A stretch of DNA of 64,000 nt, from contig NZ_BNBR01000008.1 of the NCBI RefSeq assembly GCF_014656055.1, positions 62,001 to 126,000 of the forward strand. The letters are read 5' to 3'. The DNA comes from Streptomyces griseosporeus. GTDB lineage: Bacteria; Actinomycetota; Actinomycetes; Streptomycetales; Streptomycetaceae. Each line of letters starts with the position of its first letter. The first letter of the stretch is position 1. The position numbers and the translations under genes were made by a program. Below, piece after piece: positions 8,707-16,690 of this stretch. The notes under the pieces were generated by a model, which was given only the letters and a program-made list of their open reading frames with translations, did not search any database and had not been told where the DNA came from.

Positions 8707-9837
8707 TCATGCGCTCACCTCCCGGCAGGCTCGGTAGAAGTCGGTCCAGCCGTCCCGTTCGCGGACGACGGCCTCCAGGTACTCCTGCCAGACGACCCGG
8801 TCGGCGGCCGGGTCCCGGACGACGGCGCCGAGGATGCCCGCGGCGACGTCGCCCGGCCGGAGCACGCCGTCACCGAAGTGGGCGGCGAGCGCGAGGCCGT
8901 TGGTGACGACGGAGATCGCCTCGGCGGTGGAGAGCGTGCCGCTGGGCGACTTCACCTTCGTACGGCCGTCGGCGGTGATCCCGTCGCGCAGCTCACGGAA
9001 GACGGTGACGACCCGGCGGATCTCGTCGATGCCGTCGGGCACGGCCGGCAGGTCCAGCGAGCGGCCGATCTGGTCCACGCGCCGGGAGACGATGTCGACC
9101 TCGGCCTCGACGCTCTCCGGCAGCGGCAGCACCACCGTGTTGAAGCGGCGGCGCAGCGCGCTGGACAGGTCGTTGACGCCGCGGTCGCGGTCGTTGGCGG
9201 TGGCGATGAGGTTGAAGCCGCGGACCGCCTGCACCTCCTGCCCCAGCTCCGGTATCGGCAGGGTCTTCTCCGACAGGAGGGTGATGAGCGAGTCCTGCAC
9301 GTCGGCCGGGATCCGGGTCAGCTCCTCGATCCGGGCGGTCATCCCCTCGGCCATGGCCCGCATGACGGGGCTGGGCACGAGGGCGTCGCGGCTCGGGCCG
9401 TGGGCGAGCAGCTGCGCGTAGTTCCAGCCGTAGCGGATGGCCTCCTCCGGGGTGCCGGCCGTGCCCTGCACGAGCAGGGTGGAGTCGCCGCTGACCGCGG
9501 CGGCGAGGTGTTCCGACACCCAGGTCTTGGCGGTGCCCGGCACGCCGAGCAGCAGCAGGGCGCGGTCGGTGGCGAGCGTGGTGACGGCGACCTCGACGAT
9601 GCGGCGCGGGCCGACGTACTTCGGTGTGATCACGGTGCCGTCGGGCAGGGTGCCGCCGAGCAGGTAGGTCGCCACCGCCCACGGCGACAGCTTCCAGCGG
9701 GGCGGGCGCGGGCGGTCGTCCTGCGCGGCCAGCGCGGCGAGTTCCTGGGCGAAGGCGTCCTCGGCGTGCGGCCGCAGCACCTGCGCGGGCTGTTCTCCGC
9801 CCGGCAGGGCGGTCGTCGTCTCCCCGGACACGGTCAT
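8707..9837 (-). CDS. MoxR-type AAA+ ATPase
   Basis: A 376-residue AAA+ ATPase of the MoxR/RavA-like group, first gene of the minus-strand operon. Walker A is GVPGTAKT (98-105). Sensor 1 lies in NLIATANDRD (~209-218), and the Arg-finger region is L-R-R-R-F (~228-232). The Walker B position reads R-I-E-E-L (~169-173) rather than the usual hhhhDE, so an Asp to Glu change is likely. The N-terminal ~50 residues are a family-specific helical segment. MoxR ATPases work with VWA proteins as chaperones that activate or dismantle protein complexes; the VWA partner is two genes downstream. Transcription probably starts near 9873, giving a leader of ~36 nt behind a TTGTCAGTG-type promoter. Confidence 0.9.
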   Translation of the reverse strand: MTVSGETTTALPGGEQPAQVLRPHAEDAFAQELAALAAQDDRPRPPRWKLSPWAVATYLLGGTLPDGTVITPKYVGPRRIVEVAVTTLATDRALLLLGVPGTAKTWVSEHLAAAVSGDSTLLVQGTAGTPEEAIRYGWNYAQLLAHGPSRDALVPSPVMRAMAEGMTARIEELTRIPADVQDSLITLLSEKTLPIPELGQEVQAVRGFNLIATANDRDRGVNDLSSALRRRFNTVVLPLPESVEAEVDIVSRRVDQIGRSLDLPAVPDGIDEIRRVVTVFRELRDGITADGRTKVKSPSGTLSTAEAISVVTNGLALAAHFGDGVLRPGDVAAGILGAVVRDPAADRVVWQEYLEAVVRERDGWTDFYRACREVSA

Positions 9838-9879
9838 GGCAAAGTCCCCCTCCAGCTCGGCCGGTTCGGTCTGTCATCC

Positions 9880-9902
9880 ACCGTGCACCACCCCACTGAC
9901 AA
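9880..9902 (-). promoter_or_regulatory. DNA-damage-type (PafBC/RecA-NDp) promoter of the MoxR operon
   Basis: On the minus strand this reads TTGTCAGTG-N8-CACGGT, one base off the actinobacterial consensus tTGTCRGTG-N8-TANNNT (C for the first T). The TTGTCAGTG box lies within the left arm of a perfect 14-bp inverted repeat (9891-9904 with 9962-9975). A start near 9873 would leave ~36 nt before the MoxR start codon. The motif is read directly; the regulator assignment is from published knowledge of this promoter class. Confidence 0.7.
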
Positions 9903-9975
9903 CGCGTTCCGACCTGCGTAAACGCCCTCGTGGCGGGGTCGGCGGGACCGCTCGCGGGACCCGTTGTCAGTGGGG
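9891..9975. repeat. Perfect 14-bp inverted repeat between divergent operons
   Basis: CCCCACTGACAACG at 9891-9904 and its exact reverse complement at 9962-9975, 57 bp apart. Each arm contains the -35-like box of one of the two divergent promoters, so the symmetry comes from two co-regulated promoters rather than a single operator. Confidence 0.85.
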
Positions 9976-9986
9976 GGACCTACCGT
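9964..9986 (+). promoter_or_regulatory. DNA-damage-type (PafBC/RecA-NDp) promoter of the SWIM operon
   Basis: TTGTCAGTG (9964-9972), 8 nt, then TACCGT (9981-9986): an exact match to tTGTCRGTG-N8-TANNNT. The expected start, 7-8 nt downstream of the -10 element, coincides with the ATG at 9994, so the transcript is probably leaderless. This supports both the promoter call and the choice of start codon. Confidence 0.8.
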
Positions 9987-9993
9987 CGGTGGC

Positions 9994-11346
9994 ATGACTG
10001 AGCACGGGGTGCGCTGGAGCGCGGAGCAGGTGCTGGCGCTGGCGCCTGACGCCGCGTCACGCGAGGCGGGCAGCAGGCTCGGCGCGGCGGGTCCGTGGTC
10101 GGAGACGGGCAGCTCCGCCGACGGCACGGTGTGGGGGCTGTGCAAGGGCGGCGGCAGCGGGCCGTACCGGACGGTGGTGGACACGGCCGACGCGTCGGGC
10201 CTCGCGTGCGCATGCACCTGTCCGAGCCGCAAGGTGCCGTGCAAGCACGCGCTGGGGCTGCTGCTGCTCTGGGCCGAGGGGGACGGCGCGGTGCCGCGGG
10301 GGGAACCGCCGGCCTGGGCCGTGCAGGGGAGAAAGGGGAGAGAGGAGCGGGCGGCGGAGCGGCGGACGACGGGCGCGGAGGGCTCGTCGTCCGGCACCGC
10401 CGATCCGGAGGCGGCGCGGCGCCGGGCGGAGCGGCGCGCCGAGCGGATCACGGCGGGCGCGACCGAGCTGGAGCAGCGTCTCGCCGATCTGCTGCGGGGC
10501 GGCCTGGCCGCGGCCGAGCAGGCGGGGTACGAGCTGTGGGAGGAGACGGCGGCCCGCATGGTCGACGCGCAGGCCCCGGGCCTGGCCGCCCGGGTGCGGG
10601 AGCTGGGCGCGATACCCGGCTCCGGGCCGGGCTGGCAGGTGCGGCTGCTGGAGGAGTGCGCGCTGCTGCACCTGCTGGACCAGGGCTGGCTCGGCCGGGA
10701 GCGGCTGCCGCAGGAGCTGGCGGCGACGGTCCGCTCTCGCGTCGGCCTGCCCGGCGCCGCGCAGGGTCCACCGGTGCGCGACCGGTGGCTGGTCCTCGCG
10801 CAGTACGACACGGCCGACGCCAAGCTGACGACCCGCCGCATCTGGCTGTACGGCACCGCCTCCCGGCGTACGGCCCTGCTGCTGTCGTACGGCGCGGCCG
10901 GCCGCGCGCCCGAGCTGGCGCTGCCGGTCGGACTGGCCCTGGACGCGGAGGTGTCCGCTTATCCGGGCGCCGCCGGCCGGGTGGCGCTGGGCGAACGGTT
11001 CGCCCCGCCCGCCCCGGCCGGGACCCGGCCCGAGGGGGTGACGACGGCGGAAGCCGCGGCCCGTTACGGCGAGGCCCTGCGCGCCGACCCCTGGCTGGAG
11101 TCCGTGCCGGTGACGCTGGAGCGGGTCGTACCGGTGCCGGACGGCGACTCCTGGCAGCTGGCGGACGCCGACGAGGACACGGCCCTGCCCCTGACCCCGG
11201 TCGCGCGTTCCCGGCCGGGTCTGTGGCGGCTGGTCGCGCTCTCGGGCGGCGCCCCGGTGAAGGTCTTCGGCGAGTGCGGCCACCGGGGCTTCACCCCGCT
11301 GACGGCCTGGCCGCGGGGGGAGGGGGAGGCGGTGCCCCTGTACTGA
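9994..11346 (+). CDS. SWIM zinc-finger protein of the MoxR/VWA module
   Basis: About 450 residues. A SWIM zinc motif C-x-C-x6-C-x-H is complete at C-T-C-P-S-R-K-V-P-C-K-H (~residues 71-82), directly followed by A-L-G-L-L-L-L. SWIM domains bind DNA or proteins. The segment after ~120 is charged and helical; the C-terminal ~300 residues form an uncharacterised domain. I chose the ATG at 9994 because it coincides with the transcription start expected from the TTGTCAGTG-N8-TACCGT promoter (a leaderless message). A TTG at 9964 would lie inside the promoter. It is first in a plus-strand pair with the DUF5691-like gene, divergent from MoxR-DUF5682-VWA. Confidence 0.88.
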   Translation: MTEHGVRWSAEQVLALAPDAASREAGSRLGAAGPWSETGSSADGTVWGLCKGGGSGPYRTVVDTADASGLACACTCPSRKVPCKHALGLLLLWAEGDGAVPRGEPPAWAVQGRKGREERAAERRTTGAEGSSSGTADPEAARRRAERRAERITAGATELEQRLADLLRGGLAAAEQAGYELWEETAARMVDAQAPGLAARVRELGAIPGSGPGWQVRLLEECALLHLLDQGWLGRERLPQELAATVRSRVGLPGAAQGPPVRDRWLVLAQYDTADAKLTTRRIWLYGTASRRTALLLSYGAAGRAPELALPVGLALDAEVSAYPGAAGRVALGERFAPPAPAGTRPEGVTTAEAAARYGEALRADPWLESVPVTLERVVPVPDGDSWQLADADEDTALPLTPVARSRPGLWRLVALSGGAPVKVFGECGHRGFTPLTAWPRGEGEAVPLY

Positions 11347-11413
11347 CCCGTGATCCGGCCGCGCGCGGCCCATCCCCTCGGCGCGGCGACGGAAGTACCC
11401 GACAGAAGTGCCC

Positions 11414-11458
11414 AAGCGACCGAAGCGACCGAAGCGACCGAAGCGACCCAACCTCCGA
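11414..11458. repeat. 9-bp tandem repeat between the SWIM and DUF5691 genes
   Basis: Five tandem copies of aagcgaccg, the last with one change, lie in the 140-bp spacer. They are not coding in the chosen frames. Such a repeat could vary in copy number or form weak structure in the mRNA ahead of the second gene. Confidence 0.85.
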
Positions 11459-11486
11459 ACCAGCGGATGCGACGGAAAGGACCCGC

Positions 11487-13156
11487 ATGAACGGCACCCC
11501 GGCCCCGCCCGCCCGGCCGGCCCCGGACCTCTGGGAAGAGCTGGTCACCGCGGCCCTGCTGGGCACCGAGCGGCGTACCCCGCCCGTCTCCGCCCCCGGC
11601 CGGGAGGCCCCCGTGGCGCTGCTGGACGCGGCGGCGGAGGCGACCGTACGGCGGCGGGCCGGGCTGCGGCCGGCCTCCGTGCCCGCGGCGCGGCGGCCCG
11701 AACCGGCGCCCGACGACCCGCGCCCGGCGCTGCCCGCGGCGGCGGCCCGCCGGCTGGCCACGCTGCTGGCGGACCGTCCGGGCGCGGGCGTCGGCCGCCG
11801 GGGCACGGCCCCGGACCTGATGGAGCTGCTCCCCCAGTGGCTGGCGACGGCGAACGCCCACGGCTACGCGGCCCCCGCGCACCTGCTGCCGGCACTGCTG
11901 GACGCGGCGCGGGGGCGTACCGATCTGCGGCCGGCGGCTCTGCGCTTCGCCGGGACGCGGGGGCTGTGGCTGGCGCGGCTCAACCCGGACTGGCGGTTCG
12001 CGCTGCGGGCCACGCCGGGCGGAGGGTCGGCGCTGCCGGACTCCGGTGACACCGAGGGGACGGGCCGGCTGTGGCAGGAGGGCCTGTTCGCGGAGCGGGT
12101 GGCGCTGCTGTCGGCGCTGCGGGCGCGTGATCCGCGCACGGCGCGGGAGCTGCTGGCGTCGACGTGGGCGACGGAGCGTGCCGAGGACCGGCTGATGTTC
12201 CTGGACTCGCTGCGTACGGGTCTCGGCCCGGACGACGAGCCGTTCCTGGAGCAGGCGCTCGGGGACCGCAGCCGCAATGTGCGGGCGACGGCGGCGGAGC
12301 TGCTGTCGGCGCTGCCGGGCTCGGCGCTGGCGGCGCGGATGGCGGTGCGGGCCGGGTCGTGCGTGGCGGTGGATCACACGTTCGGGACGCCGACGCTCGT
12401 GGTGGAGGCTCCGCACGAGTGCGACGCCGGGATGGAGCGGGACGGCGTGGTGGCGAAGGCACCGGCGGGGCGGGGCGAGCGGTCGTGGTGGCTGGGCCAG
12501 CTGGTGGAGGCGGCGCCGCTCGGGGCGTGGCCGGCACGGCTGGGCGGGCGGACGCCGGAGCAGATCGTGGCGTTGCCGGTGGCGGACGACTGGCAGGGCG
12601 AGCTGCACGCCGCGTGGTGCCGGGCCGCGGTGCGGCAGCGGGACGCCGCGTGGGCGCGGGCGCTGCTGGGCTCGCCGTCGGCGCCGGAGGCGGGCGGGCC
12701 GGGCGCGGTGTCGCTGGCCGAGCGGGCCAAGCTGCTCGCCACCCTGGGGGCCGGGGACCGGGCGGAGTGGGTGGCGGGGTTCATCGCGGTGCACGGGCTG
12801 TCCGAGGCGTTCCAGTTGCTCGGCGTGTGCGCGGTGCCCTGGGCCCCGCCGCTCGGGCGCGCGGTCGTCGACGCGCTCAACATCGCCCGGGACGCGGGGA
12901 GTTACCCGTGGAGTTTCAGCGGCGTCATGGGGCTGGCCGAGCGCTGCCTGGACCCGGCGGAGGCGGGCCGGCTGGATGCCCTGCTGGCCGTGCCGGACGA
13001 ACCGGAGGACGCCTCACCCGGGGCCGGCGGCTACTGGGCGGAGGCGTTCCAGCGTCTGGTGACGACGCTGCGCCTGCGCGCGGCGATGACGGAGGAGCTG
13101 GCGGCGCGGCCCCCGGGCGAGGCCACGCCGGCTCCTCCGTGCGGGTCGCCCCCGGC

Positions 13157-13166
<10 letters not shown>
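11487..13166 (+). CDS. DUF5691-like helical protein of the MoxR/VWA module
   Basis: About 559 residues, soluble and Ala/Leu/Arg-rich. N-terminal motif: L-W-E-E-L-V-T-A-A-L-L-G-T-E-R-R. Internal helical-repeat-like segments follow, for example E-L-L-P-Q-W-L-A-T-A and R-N-V-R-A-T-A-A-E-L-L-S-A-L-P, the latter HEAT-like. I recall this family (DUF5691) beside SWIM and MoxR genes, but no function is established. The ATG at 11487 has a GGAAAGGA site eight to ten nt upstream. It lies 140 bp downstream of the SWIM gene with no terminator between, so the two are probably cotranscribed from the damage-type promoter. It ends 10 nt past the convergent icmB stop, so the two genes overlap slightly. Confidence 0.82.
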
Positions 13167-13573
<407 letters not shown>

Positions 13574-13961
13574 CACTGCCTCCATGAAGCGACTGCATTC
13601 ATCCCTGCCGACGAGTACAGCGGTACCCGCACGCGCCAAGGAAGTGAACGAACGTTATCGCCAGCATCCCGCACGCGGCCGTTTCGCGGTGGACAGGGAG
13701 GGGGAAATCACACACAGGGACACACCGGCAGCGCACCGTTCCGAGCCGCGCAACGGGCGCCGTGACGAGGTCGTCCCACCACCGCGCCGCAGGCCGCCCG
13801 CCGGAGCGGTGCGGAGTTTCGGCTAGGGCACGCGGGGCACGCAGGACGGACAAGGCATGACAGCGGGGAACCGCCGAAAGCCCCGATGGCCGCCCCCGCG
13901 ACCGCCCAGGAGCGCACACGGGGGACGAGGCCGTCCTTCGCGTGCCGACAGGAGGTCGGCC
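13574..13961. other. Divergent regulatory region, icmB and lipase-like gene
   Basis: I see no gene here. The icmB-proximal part contains GTGAACGAACGTTATC (13644-13659) with a central AACGTT palindrome, which could be part of an operator or promoter; the factor cannot be named. The lipase frame is open upstream to 13857 but has no ribosome site there. Confidence 0.4.
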
Positions 13962-14882
13962 ATGAAGGTCACCAGGGTTCCGCAGCCCCCTTTCCCGCTT
14001 CTCTCCCCGACTCTCTCCCTGCCTCTCCTCGCGCCTCTGGTGCCGCTCTGCCGGCGTCTGCTGCCGGCGAGACTGGCGGGGCTGTCCGTGGCGCTGCTGA
14101 AGGCGACGGCCCTGGAGTTCGCGATCCTGGCGGGCCACCTCCTGCTCTACCCGTCCGGCATCGCGCAGGAGCGCCGTGCCCCGGCCGTCCGGCCGTCCGC
14201 GGGGGACGCGCCGGGTCCGGCGCGGCTGCCGGCCCCGGACCGGCCGCCGGTGGTGCTGCTGCACGGGTTCATCGACAACCGCTCCGTGTTCGTGCTGCTG
14301 CGCCGCAGCCTGGCCCAGCACGGCCGGCAGCGCGTCGAGTCCCTCAACTACTCGCCGCTGACCTGCGACATCCGTGTCGCGGCGGATCTGCTGGGCCGGC
14401 ACATAGAGGAGATCTGCGAGCGCACCGGCAGCGAGCGGGTCGATGTCGTCGGGCACAGCCTGGGCGGGCTGATCGCGCGCTACTACGTGCAGCGCCTGGG
14501 CGGTGACCGGCGCGTCCGCACCCTGGTCACGCTCGGTACGCCGCACTCCGGGACGCGGGTCGCCCCGCTGGCCGACGCGCACCCGATCGTCCGCCAGATG
14601 CGCCCCGGCTCGCCGGTCATCGAGGAGCTGACCCGGCCGGCGCCGGGCTGCCGTACCCGCTTCGTCAGTTTCTGGAGCGATCTGGACCACGTCATGGACC
14701 CGCTGGAGTCGGCCTGCATCGACCATCCGGACCTGAGCGCGCAGAACGTCCGGGTCACCGGGGTCGGCCATCTGGCGCTGCCGGTGCACCCGGCCGTCGC
14801 GGCGGGCATACGCCAGGCCCTCGACGCGGAGCTGCCGGAAGCGGGGAGCGCCGGGCAGGCCGGGGGGCTCACGGTGGCGTGA
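13962..14882 (+). CDS. Alpha/beta-hydrolase, lipase/esterase-like, membrane-associated
   Basis: A 306-residue alpha/beta-hydrolase. The oxyanion region is V-V-L-L-H-G-F (~91-97), the nucleophile elbow is G-H-S-L-G-G (Ser ~152), and a late His lies in G-V-G-H-L-A-L-P (~265). This is the triacylglycerol lipase/PGAP1-like pattern. The first ~60 residues are hydrophobic (about residues 9-60), acting as signal or membrane anchor, so the enzyme probably works at or outside the membrane. The ATG at 13962 has GGAGGTCGGCC upstream. The substrate is unknown. Confidence 0.85.
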   Translation: MKVTRVPQPPFPLLSPTLSLPLLAPLVPLCRRLLPARLAGLSVALLKATALEFAILAGHLLLYPSGIAQERRAPAVRPSAGDAPGPARLPAPDRPPVVLLHGFIDNRSVFVLLRRSLAQHGRQRVESLNYSPLTCDIRVAADLLGRHIEEICERTGSERVDVVGHSLGGLIARYYVQRLGGDRRVRTLVTLGTPHSGTRVAPLADAHPIVRQMRPGSPVIEELTRPAPGCRTRFVSFWSDLDHVMDPLESACIDHPDLSAQNVRVTGVGHLALPVHPAVAAGIRQALDAELPEAGSAGQAGGLTVA

Positions 14883-14923
14883 GCCCGGGGGCTCAGCACC
14901 ACCCGAACACCCCCTCAAGTCGA

Positions 14924-15018
14924 ACAATCTTCGAACGCAGCACCAAGGGAACGTCCGCACAACGCCGAAACACGACCGATTGCCCGTTTCCTGCGCCCGG
15001 AAACCTGCCGAAGATTGT
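14924..15018. repeat. 10-bp inverted repeat ahead of the M23 peptidase gene
   Basis: ACAATCTTCG at 14924-14933 and CGAAGATTGT at 15009-15018 are exact reverse complements 75 bp apart. The right arm overlaps the proposed -35 element, so an operator role is possible. Confidence 0.55.
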
Positions 15019-15044
15019 CCCGCCCGCCTACCCCCGGGTACAGT
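15015..15044 (+). promoter_or_regulatory. Candidate HrdB-type promoter of the M23 peptidase gene
   Basis: TTGTCC (15015-15020), 18 nt, TACAGT (15039-15044). It would start transcription near 15051, about 42 nt before the GTG start. Confidence 0.45.
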
Positions 15045-15092
15045 CGCCGCACTGCTCTGGCAGCCCCTGTTGTCGAGGCGAAAGAGAAGTTG

Positions 15093-16649
15093 GTGAACGA
15101 CCGTCACCCGTCGGGGACCATGACCACCCCGGCCCCGGCTTCCGACGCCGCCTCCGCGCACTACGCGTCCTACGGCTCCCAGGAAGCCCCGTACGGCGAC
15201 TTCACCACGTACAGCGGCTACGACACCAGTGGTTATTCCACCGGTGGTCACGCCGCGCCGGGTTTCGACGCCGACCCGCTCTTCGGCAGCATGCCCGCCG
15301 AGTCCACGGGCTCCTACGACACCGGCCAGTGGGCCACCGGCGCCCACTCGACGTTCCACCAGGACCCGTACGCGGCCCAGCACTACGCCGCGCAGGACAC
15401 CGGTGCCTACGACACGACCGCCTGGGCCGCGGACCAGCAGCAGGTCGCGGCCATCCCGGCGCAGACCGGTGCCCCGGACGTCTCCGGCCAGTGGGACGCC
15501 TCCGCCTGGCTCCAGCCCGACCAGAGCGCGGCCGGCCAGACCCAGCAGTGGGAGTGGGGCACCCAGGCCTTCGACACCGGCGCGTACGACGCGACGCAGT
15601 GGAACTCCGGCGGCGCCGAGCAGTCCTACGAGCCGGAGGCCCAGCAGCCGTACCAGCCCGAGGCCCAGCAGCCGTACCGGCACGAGGACTTCGACCAGCA
15701 GGCGACCTCGGCCTTCGAAGCCCTCCCCGACGACACGCCGGCCGCCGGGTTCGAGCAGGTCGGCTACGGCGAGGACACCGCCGGCGGCGAGCCGGCCGAG
15801 CTGTCCGCGACCGGCGAGCTGCCCGTCGTGGAACCGGACGGAACGCTCCTCCTGGACGACCAGGAGGAGGTCACCCCGCCGCCCTCCCCGCGTGCCGCCG
15901 CCCGCGGCTCGCGCGGCCGGCGCCGTACGCCCGCCAAGCGCTCCGCTCTGCTGACCGTCGCGGTGCCCTCGGCCTGTGTGATGGGCGTCGCCGGGATCGC
16001 CGCCGCCTCCGTCGGCACCTTCAGCGGCGACGACAGCTCGGACACGACCGCCACCGCCTCGGACGCGCACGCGGTGAAACCGTCCGCCGTCAACAACAAG
16101 CTGGACACCCAGCTGCGGAGCATGTCCGCCGGCGCCAGCGACTTCGCCGACCGCGCCAGCCGCACGCAGGAGCGCATCGACCTCAAGGCGCAGCAGGAGC
16201 TGGAGCGGAGGAAGGCCGCGGAGGAGGCCGCCCGCAAGGAGCGGCTGCGGCCCAAGTTCGCCCTGCCGGTCGAGCAGCACGGGCTGAGCGCCTACTACGG
16301 CCAGGCCGGCATCAACTGGATGTCCGTGCACACCGGCATCGACTTCCCCGTCTCCTACGGCACGACGGTGATGGCCGCGACGGACGGCACCGTGCGGACG
16401 CAGTGGAACAGCGCCTACGGCAACATGATGATCGTGACCGCGAAGGACGGCACGGAGACGTGGTACTGCCACCTCTCCAGCTACCGCGTCGCGTCGGGGA
16501 CGACGGTCAAGGCCGGCGAGCCGATCGCGTACTCCGGCAACTCGGGCAACTCCACCGGCCCGCACCTGCACTTCGAGGTCCGGCCCTACGGCGGTTCGGC
16601 GATCGACCCGCTGCCGTGGCTGCGCAGCCACGGCCTCGACCCGACCTGA
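15093..16649 (+). CDS. M23-family membrane-anchored endopeptidase (cell-wall hydrolase)
   Basis: About 518 residues from a GTG with an AAGAGAAG site; an ATG at 15120 is the alternative. Residues 1-~260 are a cytoplasmic Tyr/Gln/Asp-rich low-complexity tail with repeats such as QQPYQPEA. One membrane segment lies at ~285-310 (A-L-L-T-V-A-V-P-S-A-C), followed by a helical linker (~325-395). The C-terminal lysostaphin-type peptidase has the zinc motif H-T-G-I-D and the H-L-H-F-E-V signature. The long disordered cytoplasmic tail on a wall hydrolase suggests control from inside the cell; this is inference. A convergent terminator separates it from pcrA. Confidence 0.9.
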   Translation: MNDRHPSGTMTTPAPASDAASAHYASYGSQEAPYGDFTTYSGYDTSGYSTGGHAAPGFDADPLFGSMPAESTGSYDTGQWATGAHSTFHQDPYAAQHYAAQDTGAYDTTAWAADQQQVAAIPAQTGAPDVSGQWDASAWLQPDQSAAGQTQQWEWGTQAFDTGAYDATQWNSGGAEQSYEPEAQQPYQPEAQQPYRHEDFDQQATSAFEALPDDTPAAGFEQVGYGEDTAGGEPAELSATGELPVVEPDGTLLLDDQEEVTPPPSPRAAARGSRGRRRTPAKRSALLTVAVPSACVMGVAGIAAASVGTFSGDDSSDTTATASDAHAVKPSAVNNKLDTQLRSMSAGASDFADRASRTQERIDLKAQQELERRKAAEEAARKERLRPKFALPVEQHGLSAYYGQAGINWMSVHTGIDFPVSYGTTVMAATDGTVRTQWNSAYGNMMIVTAKDGTETWYCHLSSYRVASGTTVKAGEPIAYSGNSGNSTGPHLHFEVRPYGGSAIDPLPWLRSHGLDPT

Positions 16650-16656
16650 GCCCGAG

Positions 16657-16680
16657 CACCGGGGGCCGTGGCCCCCGGTG
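16657..16680. terminator. Bidirectional terminator between M23 peptidase and pcrA
   Basis: An 11-bp perfect stem, 16657-16667 with 16670-16680, and a minimal loop between two convergent genes. Confidence 0.7.
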
Positions 16681-16690
16681 GCTCACCGCC

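Noticed and set aside
9964..9993. TTG start for the SWIM protein
   Set aside because: It lies inside the -35 box of the damage-type promoter, so it cannot be transcribed from that promoter.
14883..15092. Search for a ydaO riboswitch upstream of the M23 peptidase
   Set aside because: The conserved ydaO blocks seen upstream of 19728 are absent here.
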